NCBI GenBank assembly: GCA_945788675.1
Contig: CALZMY010000121.1
Coordinates: 1 to 39,493 of the forward strand
Length of the DNA stretch: 39,493 bases
Source: an uncultured Gammaproteobacteria bacterium
GTDB taxonomy: Bacteria > Pseudomonadota > Gammaproteobacteria > SZUA-140
Direction: 5' to 3'
Position numbers and translations under genes: made by a program. Shown here piece after piece: positions 30,951-39,493 of the stretch. Under the pieces are notes generated by a model. That model worked only from the letters and a program-made list of their open reading frames with translations, ran no database searches and was not told the DNA's origin. Within the stretch, counting starts at the first letter, position 1, and each line of letters opens with the position of its first letter.

Positions 30951-32077
30951 GGGGCCAGGCGATACCACAACAATTCATCGACTTCATCGGGCATATTCCA
31001 CGATGACACTGGCAAGGCATCGCTGCTGTCATCGACATTAATGACCGCAGGGGCCTCGATCAGCGTGCGTCCAAAACTGATGATCTGTGCAAGTCCCTCA
31101 CTATTGCCACGCACCTGCAGCGCAAAAGTCACCGCAGCGTCCACCACACTCTCAACCTGCATCGACGTCACCATATCCAGCGATCCTAAAAACTGCGAGG
31201 CACGCGCATAATCTTCCAGGGTGTTGATATCTTTCACCGTCACTCTGACACGGCCACTCTGCGATTCATCGAACACTTTCGCAAAGCGGCGCCCAAGATG
31301 ATCTGCCGTCCCATCGACACCGGCCGACAGCACCTCGGCCTGCAATGGGGAGTTTGATTGCCAGTGTTCCTCGCCTCCGCCCTGATAGAGCGTCCAGCGC
31401 GCTTCCCAGCCACCGCTGCTCTGCCGGTACAGCCTTCCCACCAATACTGCTTCAGTGGCGTAACGGACCGAAGCGGTTAGAATGGCATCCTGAAAGTTAC
31501 CCCAGACATCGGTGAAACGCAGTGCCGCCTGATCCTCAAGATCCCAAAGCGGCACAAATAGCGGCAGGCCGCGACGCTGCGCATGTTGCTGCATCACCTT
31601 TTTCAGCTGCGACAGGGTATCTGCCCCCATCAGGGAACGCTTGCCACCATCATCAACCACCACCCACACTAGAGTGGCAGGGCGCACCTGACCCCACAGC
31701 GGTATACCCGCCTTGCGTAACGATTGATCAATCGCAGCGGGATCGAAACGTATCCATAGCATCTGTGATTGCCCGCCCCCCGCTTCATCACGCTGCCCAG
31801 CCATGCGTGGCAGCTTCCGGTAGCGATATTGCTGCACCAGCTGCAGCGAACGACTGTAGAGTCCTTGCAGCGCATCCACAGCGGGTGTATTGCGATCACC
31901 ACTGATGCGGATCAACACCTCGTCCAGTGCAGCTCGGATGGCCTCGTTGCGTTCATCACGGCCCTGGCTGGTCACCAGCACTTCGGTCTCATACAGACCA
32001 CGCACTTCAGCAGAAAAGGCACTCACTGGCAAAATTAGCGCAAATAAAAGGCCACTGAACAGCCACTCCAGTCGCAT
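30947..32077 (-). CDS. DUF2066 domain secreted protein
   Basis: Signal peptide MRLEWLFSGLLFALILPVSAFSAEV; LYETEVLVTSQGRDERNEAIRAALDEVLIRISG; sits beside purM as often seen in Gammaproteobacteria. Confidence 0.8.
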   Translation of the reverse strand: MRLEWLFSGLLFALILPVSAFSAEVRGLYETEVLVTSQGRDERNEAIRAALDEVLIRISGDRNTPAVDALQGLYSRSLQLVQQYRYRKLPRMAGQRDEAGGGQSQMLWIRFDPAAIDQSLRKAGIPLWGQVRPATLVWVVVDDGGKRSLMGADTLSQLKKVMQQHAQRRGLPLFVPLWDLEDQAALRFTDVWGNFQDAILTASVRYATEAVLVGRLYRQSSGGWEARWTLYQGGGEEHWQSNSPLQAEVLSAGVDGTADHLGRRFAKVFDESQSGRVRVTVKDINTLEDYARASQFLGSLDMVTSMQVESVVDAAVTFALQVRGNSEGLAQIISFGRTLIEAPAVINVDDSSDALPVSSWNMPDEVDELLWYRLAP

Positions 32078-32325
32078 TTTTGTTCCTGTTTTCACCGAGG
32101 ATCCTCTGGTAGTGCGCACGAGAGTGACGGCACGAAGGATGGCACTGCTATCAATATCAATCATAGGCGTTCATTGTATCAGTCAATCGAGCGCTTCCCC
32201 AGATATTACACACCCCGAAGAATCACCCCCAAGCCACGAGCATGGCACATAAATTTACGTTAGAATAGCGTCCGGAGCAGTGCTCTGACAAATCCACCCA
32301 ATCACAGCCATAGTTAGTCGACCCC

Positions 32326-33402
32326 GTGAATTCAGATAATACAAAATCAGAGACCGCAACCAGCACCTCCCTCAGCTACCGTGATGCAGGCGTCGATATC
32401 GATGCCGGTAATGCACTGGTCGAGAAGATCAAGTCCACCGCTAAAAAGACGATGCGCCCTGGGGTACTCTCCGGTCTCGGCGGTTTTGGCGCGCTATTCG
32501 AACTGCCGCTAGAGCGCTATCGCCAGCCGGTGCTGGTCTCCGGTACCGACGGCGTCGGCACCAAACTAAAACTGGCGATCGAAACTGGCAAACACGACAC
32601 CATCGGTATCGACCTGGTGGCGATGTGTGTCAACGATCTGATCGTGCAGGGGGCGGAACCACTTTTTTTTCTCGACTACTACGCCACCGGCAAACTGGAT
32701 GTTAACGCCGCCGCCGAGGTGATTCAAGGGATTGGCAAAGGGTGTAAGCTAGCCGGTGCCGCGCTGAGCGGCGGTGAAACGGCCGAAATGCCGGGCATGT
32801 ATCAAACGGGAGACTACGACGTCGCCGGTTTTTGCGTCGGTGTCGTCGAAAAGGATCTAATCATCGATGGCAGCAAGGTTGCCGCAGGAGATGCGCTAAT
32901 TGGCCTCGCCTCATCAGGTCCGCACTCTAACGGCTATTCACTGATCCGCAAGATCATCGAACACTGCGGCGCTGACCTCGGACAACCCTTTGGGGACAGC
33001 ACCCTCGGCGAGACCCTGCTGACACCGACGCGTATCTACATCAAACCATTATTAGACCTGTTCAAACAGATCGATGTCCATGCGCTGTCGCACATCACCG
33101 GCGGTGGCCTGCTGGAAAATCTGCCTCGCGTCATGCCTGAAGGTACCCGTGCTGAAATCGACTGCCACGCCTGGCCACGCCCGGCCATCTTTGACTGGCT
33201 GCAGCAACAGGGCAATGTCACTGTTGAAGAGATGCACCGCACCTTTAACTGTGGAGTCGGCATGGTGCTATGTGTCGCCGCAGACGATGCCAACCAGACC
33301 ATCGAACTGTTACAGCAACTGGGAGAACAGGCGTGGCAGATCGGCACCATTCAGTCGGCCCCAAATGAAACCGCAAGCGTGACACTCTCTAATACTAAAT
33401 GA
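32326..33402 (+). CDS. purM: Phosphoribosylformylglycinamidine cyclo-ligase
   Basis: [62 protein letters not shown]. Confidence 0.97.
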   Translation: MNSDNTKSETATSTSLSYRDAGVDIDAGNALVEKIKSTAKKTMRPGVLSGLGGFGALFELPLERYRQPVLVSGTDGVGTKLKLAIETGKHDTIGIDLVAMCVNDLIVQGAEPLFFLDYYATGKLDVNAAAEVIQGIGKGCKLAGAALSGGETAEMPGMYQTGDYDVAGFCVGVVEKDLIIDGSKVAAGDALIGLASSGPHSNGYSLIRKIIEHCGADLGQPFGDSTLGETLLTPTRIYIKPLLDLFKQIDVHALSHITGGGLLENLPRVMPEGTRAEIDCHAWPRPAIFDWLQQQGNVTVEEMHRTFNCGVGMVLCVAADDANQTIELLQQLGEQAWQIGTIQSAPNETASVTLSNTK

Positions 33403-34082
33403 GCAAAACCAATAGTGGGAGCACAGCCGCACTGCCCATTGTCGTGCTGATCTCAGGCAGCGGCAGTAACCTGCAGGCCATCATTGACGCCATCCGCGAT
33501 GACGGCCTGCCAGGCGAAATCCGCGCGGTCATCAGCAATCGTCCAGATGCTTATGGCCTGGTGCGTGCTCGTGCTGCGAATATCCCTGCAGAAGTTATCG
33601 ACCACACCACTTTCAACAATCGCACCGAATATGAAGTGGCACTACAACAGCTAATCGACCAATATTCCCCGGCACTGGTAGTACTCGCAGGCTACATGCG
33701 CATCCTCGGTGCTGCATTTGTCGAGCATTACCAGGGACGGATGCTGAATATTCACCCATCGCTACTGCCCGAGTTCCCCGGCCTCAATACCCACCAGCGT
33801 GCGCTGGATGCGGCCGTTGCAGCACACGGCGCAAGCGTCCATCTGGTCACCAATGAACTCGATGGTGGTCCAGTGATCATTCAGGCGGCAGTACCACTAC
33901 TGCCAAACGATGATGCCACAGTGCTGGCGGAACGCGTCCAGACGCAGGAACATCAGATCTACCCCCTCGCCATCCGCTGGTTTGCAGAAGGGCGACTGAC
34001 AGTAAAAGCGGGTGACATCCTGCTCGACCAAAAGCCTCTGAATCAGCCCATCAACTACCGCCCAACTACTGTCTCACCATGA
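33399..34082 (+). CDS. purN: Phosphoribosylglycinamide formyltransferase
   Basis: [73 protein letters not shown] overlap with purM. Confidence 0.96.
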   Translation: MSKTNSGSTAALPIVVLISGSGSNLQAIIDAIRDDGLPGEIRAVISNRPDAYGLVRARAANIPAEVIDHTTFNNRTEYEVALQQLIDQYSPALVVLAGYMRILGAAFVEHYQGRMLNIHPSLLPEFPGLNTHQRALDAAVAAHGASVHLVTNELDGGPVIIQAAVPLLPNDDATVLAERVQTQEHQIYPLAIRWFAEGRLTVKAGDILLDQKPLNQPINYRPTTVSP

Positions 34083-34510
34083 ACAGACTAGCGCGACTCT
34101 CGCAACACCTCCATTCAATGGCGGTGCCACAATCCTATTTGATTCTGCCATTTCTATATATGGGGATTATTTTTTTGCTCTCGTCAATTAGCGGCGATGA
34201 TTCTCTCAAAATTGTCGACCCGTTCACTGGCGCCATCAAAACGATTATCTACAATGGCGCCCATATACCGCTGTTTGCGTTACTAGCGTGGCTCTGGTGC
34301 TGGACGCTGGCAGGCTGGAATATTTCACTTAGCGGACGCCTGATGCTCGCCTTCTGCTTAACCACAACTTATGGGATCGTGGATGAGTGGCACCAAAGTT
34401 TCACGCCGGGACGAGATACTTCCTTTTTAGACGTCATGCTTGATATGCTAGGTGCCTGCATCGCAGTGCACTTTTATCGCGAACAACAGCGGGCAACCGC
34501 AAACGGGTAA
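34079..34510 (+). CDS. VanZ-like membrane protein
   Basis: Four TM segments; TYGIVDEWHQSFTPGRDTSFLDVMLDMLGA. Confidence 0.85.
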   Translation: MNRLARLSQHLHSMAVPQSYLILPFLYMGIIFLLSSISGDDSLKIVDPFTGAIKTIIYNGAHIPLFALLAWLWCWTLAGWNISLSGRLMLAFCLTTTYGIVDEWHQSFTPGRDTSFLDVMLDMLGACIAVHFYREQQRATANG

Positions 34511-34513
34511 TCC

Positions 34514-35221
34514 ATGTTTATCACCAGAAACCACATCTATACTGAAGGATCGATAGTGAAAAAAATATTCATTTTTTTTCTGATGAGCGTAGCCACCACG
34601 GCCGCCTATGCTGAAACCCGCTATATCACCGATCGCCTCGAGGTTACGATGCGTAGCGGTGAAAGCAATCAACACAAAATCCTGCGCATGCTCGGCAGCG
34701 GTACCGCACTGGAGCTGATCCAGACCAATCCTGACTCTGGCTACTCTCAAATTCGTACCGCCAATGGCGCAGAGGGATGGGTGATTACCCGCTACCTGGA
34801 GCAACAACGTAGCGCACGTGATCGTCTCGCTACCACAGCAAAGCAACTGGCGCGCATTAAAGCAGAAAACAAGACGCTAAATGACAAGCTGGCACAGCTC
34901 ACTCAGCAAAATCGAGAACTCACCTCAACCACCACCAAGCTGAGTGCTGAAAATGAAAAACAATCGAAAGAGTTCACACGGGTGCGCAACATCTCATCTA
35001 ACGCACTCGCGCTGGATAGTGAAAACACCACCCTCAGAGAACAGACACGTCAGCTTGAACGCAGCCACCAGGCCTTGCAGCTGGAAAACGACTCGCTCAA
35101 AGATCGTAGCGATCGTGACTGGTTTATTGTCGGCGCAGGCGTTATCCTGCTCGGCATGATCATCGGCCTGATCATTCCCAAGATTAGATGGCGTAAAAAG
35201 TCTGACTGGAGCTCGCTGTAG
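34514..35221 (+). CDS. TIGR04211-like SH3 domain, coiled-coil, C-terminal TM anchor protein
   Basis: RYITDRLEVTMRSGESNQHKILRMLGSGTALELIQTNPDSGYSQIRTANGAEGWVITRYL; coiled coil; terminal TM. A GTG at 34556 is an alternative start. Confidence 0.85.
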   Translation: MFITRNHIYTEGSIVKKIFIFFLMSVATTAAYAETRYITDRLEVTMRSGESNQHKILRMLGSGTALELIQTNPDSGYSQIRTANGAEGWVITRYLEQQRSARDRLATTAKQLARIKAENKTLNDKLAQLTQQNRELTSTTTKLSAENEKQSKEFTRVRNISSNALALDSENTTLREQTRQLERSHQALQLENDSLKDRSDRDWFIVGAGVILLGMIIGLIIPKIRWRKKSDWSSL

Positions 35222-35274
35222 CGCGATTGGGAGTCATATCGCCCAGATGAAACCGGGCTGCTGCGATCAACATA

Positions 35275-35303
35275 AGCCATTGCATCACTGCGATGCAATG
35301 GCT
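35275..35303. repeat. Perfect 12-bp hairpin between convergent genes
   Basis: AGCCATTGCATC-ACTGC-GATGCAATGGCT; no T-tract. Confidence 0.7.
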
Positions 35304-35317
35304 CATGAAACCCTAAC

Positions 35318-35332
35318 GAACCTCTGATTAAT
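35318..35332. repeat. Solo copy of the 3007-3166 element terminus
   Basis: GAACCTCTGATTAAT, 15 nt identical to 3008-3022. Confidence 0.55.
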
Positions 35333-35333
35333 C

Positions 35334-35918
35334 CTAAGCCGCACGGCCCAGGTTCTGAGAAACCGCTTCAACAGTATCCAGACTCAAAGGATTATCACTG
35401 CTGTCTTCCAGAATAGCGTGTATTTCAGTCACTGCCTTGCCGTAATCCTCTGGAGCAATCTTGGCAAAAAGCTTCTCCTGTGAACGCTGTAGTACCCGCT
35501 TTGAAATATGATCATCCGGCTTGAATTCACTCAAAATCGGGGCGTAACGCCACAACACCCCCTCCTCCCCTTCGATATCACGAATATATCCCGTCACCTC
35601 CTCCCGGATAGGATGCTCACGTCGGTTACTGATAATCATCCAGGCCACAAAACCTACCACTGTCGCCGGTATCATCATCACCCACACCAGCTTGGAAAAG
35701 ACCCTGTCGTCAACCGCACCACTCTGTAAACCATACATGCCAACAGCAAAGCCAAGACCGTAAACTATCCCGGCAGCCAGCACCCCAAATAATTTGGTCT
35801 TGTCACGGATTGGCTTGGCGCGTTTTTCGTAATCGAGTCGAGGCACATCGAAGGTTCGTTCAAACTCCCCCAGAATCTCTTTTTTTATCTGTCGTCTATT
35901 TTTTTTCTTCTCGGCCAT
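35334..35918 (-). CDS. Hypothetical two-TM membrane protein
   Basis: Two hydrophobic stretches (LFGVLAAGIVYGLGFAVGMYG, LVWVMMIPATVVGFVAWMII) and charged termini; family not recognised. Confidence 0.75.
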   Translation of the reverse strand: MAEKKKNRRQIKKEILGEFERTFDVPRLDYEKRAKPIRDKTKLFGVLAAGIVYGLGFAVGMYGLQSGAVDDRVFSKLVWVMMIPATVVGFVAWMIISNRREHPIREEVTGYIRDIEGEEGVLWRYAPILSEFKPDDHISKRVLQRSQEKLFAKIAPEDYGKAVTEIHAILEDSSDNPLSLDTVEAVSQNLGRAA

Positions 35919-36024
35919 ACTCATACCCCTTGCCCACACCTAACTCACCTGCACGTTGCCATTATCGTTGCTCACAGCAGCCATGAATTATACAAAAATG
36001 GGGAATGGATGTGTAACGTTAGCG

Positions 36025-36684
36025 CTACCACGAACGTGGTAGTTTCTGATGAATAATAATGCGTCCACTTTCGACCTGCACATAGCCACCGACGACCAGG
36101 TCCTTCATGATGCGAGTCACCATTTCACGTGATGCGCCAACCATTTTGCCGATATCCTGATGAGTCGGTTTTGGCTCGACAATCATCTTACCTCCCTCCT
36201 CACTCTCCTCCGCGATACTCAGCAGTGTTCTCGCAACCCGTCCATAGACATCAAGCAACGCAAGGTTTTTAACATTATCGGTCAATGCGCGCACTCGCTG
36301 GGTGAGATTTTTAATCACCTTTAGTGCAATCTCAGGATGACTCACCAGCACTTTCTGAAAAGCAGCTTTAGAGATCACACAAAACTGACAGCGCTCAATC
36401 GTAATCACTGACGCAGAGCGAGGTAGATCATCCAGCAGCGCAAGCTCACCAAAATATTCCCCCGCCCCCTGCGTATTCAGAATGACTTCACGCCCTTTTT
36501 CACTGGTTAAAAAGATATTCACCCGGCCACTGAGCACCAAAAACAGTGAATCGGAATCATCACCCTCATGAATCACAATGGTATTTCGGGGAAAACCCCT
36601 TACTGTCGCACCGCCATAGACCACCGCTAGCTCATGCTCATCCAACCCGGCGAAGAGCGGAATATTGGCTAACTGACGATCCAT
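36025..36684 (-). CDS. Crp/Fnr family transcriptional regulator
   Basis: cNMP-binding cassette GEYFGELALLDDLPRSASVIT; HTH THQDIGKMVGASREMVTRIMKDL. Confidence 0.93.
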   Translation of the reverse strand: MDRQLANIPLFAGLDEHELAVVYGGATVRGFPRNTIVIHEGDDSDSLFLVLSGRVNIFLTSEKGREVILNTQGAGEYFGELALLDDLPRSASVITIERCQFCVISKAAFQKVLVSHPEIALKVIKNLTQRVRALTDNVKNLALLDVYGRVARTLLSIAEESEEGGKMIVEPKPTHQDIGKMVGASREMVTRIMKDLVVGGYVQVESGRIIIHQKLPRSW

Positions 36685-36984
36685 CTAACCTCCGTCAAAC
36701 CCATATAACCCCAGCTATTATCGTTGCTTATTTGAGCCGATCATAACACGCATAAGCAATCTAGCATAAGAAAGCGCGTTCAGAACTTACTAGTTCCCCC
36801 CTTTTACACAATTAAGGTATGCTATTGGTATTTACAAATAAAACATTCAAATAGTTTAATATACTTACATCTCGCTGAAATTTAAACATAATCTCCAGGA
36901 GAAAATGCTAGCAGTGAATAGAGCACGTCTCTCTCAACAAAAAATCACACCATGGTCGTCACCTGATTTACCAGAGGATCTTCT

Positions 36985-39219
36985 TTGCGATTCAAGCCAA
37001 AAGGGGTAATCCTCGGACTCATTGGCGGACTACTGGGCGCGTTTCTCGGGCTTGGTTCATGGGCGCTTGAGCTGGAAGAAAACACAGGCCTGGAGTGGTT
37101 ATTTCACCAACGTGGCGCGATACAACCCCCGGATGAAATTGCAATCATCGCCATTGACAAGCACTCAGCGGACCAGCTGGGCCTGCCTAACGAGTCTGAA
37201 AAGTGGCCGCGACAATTGCATGCACAACTGGTCACACAACTCGCCACTGCTGGCGTAAAGAGCATTACATTCGACATGCTCTTCAAGACACCGCGCGACC
37301 CAGTAGACGACCACGCCTTCGCCAATGCCGTGGATAGTGCCAATAATGTCATTCTGTTTGAGTTTATGAAAAAAGAGCTGGCCAACGGCACCACAACAGA
37401 TCAGACCATGACCATTCGCAAGCGCATCCAGCCGATACCACCATTAGTTGATGCCGCAGCAGCACTGGCACCCTTTCCGCTCCCCAAGGTGCCGCTTAAA
37501 GTGAGTCAGTTCTGGCGCTTTGCCCCCGATGCAGGGGACGCCCCCACACTGCCCACTACCACGCTACAGCTCTACACACTGGCCGCATACGATGACTTTC
37601 GTACCCTGCTACAACAGGTTGCACCGCAGCATTTAGCACTGTTGCCGGCCACTCAACAGATAATTCTTCAACAGAAAGTACTTGTGCCGTTCATCCATCA
37701 ACTGAAGCGTCTTTTTACAGACCATCCAGCCTTAATGGCAACATTGACTAGCGCGGCAAAACACCCCGCAAATGTGTTTCAACACAGAGACCTGCTGCTC
37801 GCCTTTTTACGCATCTATGATGAGCGTGACAGTCAGTATCTCAATTATTATGGCCCACCACGCACTATCACCACCATTCCATTTCATCAAATCATTCAAA
37901 GTAATAGCACCCCCGAATACCGCTCACAGCTGGCAGCTCTCAAGGGCAAAATCATTTTTGTTGGGTATTCTGCGGAGCTACAGTGGGAACAGAAAGATGG
38001 TTTTTATAGCGTCTATTCACGCGACGATGGGCTCGACATCAGTGGTGTCGAGATCGCGGCCACTGCCACCGCTAATCTATTGCAAGATCGTGCAGTCCAG
38101 CCACTCTCTGCCACCACACACTTTGCCACCCTGCTGCTGTGGGGATTGATCATCGGCATCATCGCCTACCAGCTACCGGCAATCATCGCCACGCTCAGCA
38201 CCCTCATACTCGTCGCTGGTTACTCTACACTGGGACTCTATCAATTCAGCAACGCCCATCTGTGGCTACCACTGTTAATACCACTGCTGATACAGGCGCC
38301 ACTTATCCTGTTTGCTGGCATCATCTGGAAACACCTCGAAACCGTGCGTGAACGCCATAACATTCACCAGGCGTTTAGCCACTACCTGCCAGGACAGGTG
38401 GTAGAACAACTATCAAAAGATAGCTCTCAACTCGCCCCCGGGGGGCAACTACAATATGGCGTCTGTCTCTTCACCGATGCCGCACAGTACACGCGACTCT
38501 CGGAACAGATGTCGCCCGATGCACTCGGCATGTTGATGAACCGTTACTACGCAGCGATATTTGCCCCGATCCATGCCCACCAGGGCAGCATTTCAGATGT
38601 CGTTGGCGATGCTGTGATGGCCCTTTGGCCCAGTACAAAACCCTCCGCTGAGCTGCGTAATGCGGCATGCCATGCGGCGATAGAATTGATCTATGCCATT
38701 GAGCAATTTAATCGCAATAACCCATCACACCAGCTACCGACCCGCATCGGGATACACTGTGGTGAAATCCTGCTAGGCAATGTGGGTGCCGTCGGACGTA
38801 TCGAATATCGGGCCACCGGTGATGTGGTCAACACCACCTCAAGAATCGAGGGCATGAACAAACAGTTTGGCACACGCCTGCTGGTGAGTCATGATGTGCT
38901 GCACGATCAGAGCGATTTTCAACAAAGGCCGCTGGGCAGGTTCATACTCGCCGGGAAATCACGCCCGATCCAACTACACGAACTTATCTGCCGTATCGAT
39001 GACGCCACTGAAAACCAGCGACAACTATGCTCACAGTTCGCCACAGCGCTCGCCCTGTTTCAGCAGGAGAAGTGGCGAGAAGCTCACACATTATTCCGTG
39101 AAATAGCCAGTACCTACAACGATAACGCCTCTCATTATTACCTTAATATATGCCAGAAATTCCAGCACACCCCGCCAGCAGCGCCATGGGATGGCACCAT
39201 CACCATAGAAACCAAGTAA
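36985..39219 (+). CDS. CHASE2-domain class III adenylate/guanylate cyclase
   Basis: N-terminal TM plus CHASE2, TM segments, then cyclase domain GVCLFTDAAQYTRLSEQM ... VVGDAVMALWPS ... RIGIHCGEILLGNVG ... EYRATGDVVNTTSRIEGMNK; TTG start. Confidence 0.9.
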   Translation: MRFKPKGVILGLIGGLLGAFLGLGSWALELEENTGLEWLFHQRGAIQPPDEIAIIAIDKHSADQLGLPNESEKWPRQLHAQLVTQLATAGVKSITFDMLFKTPRDPVDDHAFANAVDSANNVILFEFMKKELANGTTTDQTMTIRKRIQPIPPLVDAAAALAPFPLPKVPLKVSQFWRFAPDAGDAPTLPTTTLQLYTLAAYDDFRTLLQQVAPQHLALLPATQQIILQQKVLVPFIHQLKRLFTDHPALMATLTSAAKHPANVFQHRDLLLAFLRIYDERDSQYLNYYGPPRTITTIPFHQIIQSNSTPEYRSQLAALKGKIIFVGYSAELQWEQKDGFYSVYSRDDGLDISGVEIAATATANLLQDRAVQPLSATTHFATLLLWGLIIGIIAYQLPAIIATLSTLILVAGYSTLGLYQFSNAHLWLPLLIPLLIQAPLILFAGIIWKHLETVRERHNIHQAFSHYLPGQVVEQLSKDSSQLAPGGQLQYGVCLFTDAAQYTRLSEQMSPDALGMLMNRYYAAIFAPIHAHQGSISDVVGDAVMALWPSTKPSAELRNAACHAAIELIYAIEQFNRNNPSHQLPTRIGIHCGEILLGNVGAVGRIEYRATGDVVNTTSRIEGMNKQFGTRLLVSHDVLHDQSDFQQRPLGRFILAGKSRPIQLHELICRIDDATENQRQLCSQFATALALFQQEKWREAHTLFREIASTYNDNASHYYLNICQKFQHTPPAAPWDGTITIETK

Positions 39220-39493
39220 AATTATATAGTTACAGTATCTTGCCGAACATTCAGCTTGCACAGCCCCATTTTTTATTTGGCGCTTGTATATAAAATAGAG
39301 GCGCCACCACAGACTAAGCTTTCTATTTAAACAATATTATTCACCTACATTATAAGCCATTGTTAATTAGTCGACCCTGAAAAACCCACAAGCTCCTGAC
39401 CAATAAAGAAAAAGAAGCTGGAATGAGATAAAATAACGTCCAGAAACCGGTGTTAATCGCAGTAAAACTGGACGAAAAGGACAGCGCGGATGA

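Noticed and set aside
39419-39493. CGTCCAG ... CTGGACG inverted repeat at the window end as an IS terminus
   Set aside because: Only 7-bp arms and the region is cut by the window edge; no transposase ORF visible.

Overview
The window looks like a gammaproteobacterial chromosome segment made mostly of housekeeping and envelope genes. In order it carries: a 5'-truncated ppsA; an envelope cluster (NlpC/P60 lipoprotein, Lpp-like Ala-rich lipoprotein, two YkuD L,D-transpeptidases); a CBS-GGDEF protein; a multiheme cytochrome c pseudogene; DUF1614; an SDR; acnA; DUF481; PilZ; a CsgG-like protein; a large hybrid histidine kinase; a P-loop ATPase next to a MetA-family acyltransferase; cytochrome c; a PhoP/PhoQ-like two-component pair; acylphosphatase; YqhA; YihY; DUF4398; arsC; wrbA; hda; an AI-2E family permease; a CDP-alcohol phosphatidyltransferase; DUF2066; purM; purN; VanZ; an SH3 protein; a Crp/Fnr regulator; and a CHASE2 cyclase. 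I found no tRNA, rRNA, CRISPR array, or complete IS element. The observations I rate highest are: (1) a multiheme cytochrome with an in-frame TGA, a frameshift inside a CxxCH motif and two heme-Cys to Tyr changes, beside a second decaying ORF; (2) a 13-bp intrinsic terminator lying inside the signal-peptide codons of the gene after acnA; (3) a P-loop ATPase / divergent MetA-family gene pair; (4) a 160-bp MITE-like inverted repeat whose end sequence recurs about 32 kb away; (5) a divergent CRP-like regulator / class III cyclase pair. I cannot demonstrate a wholly new system from sequence alone. All family calls come from reading motifs, not from database searches.
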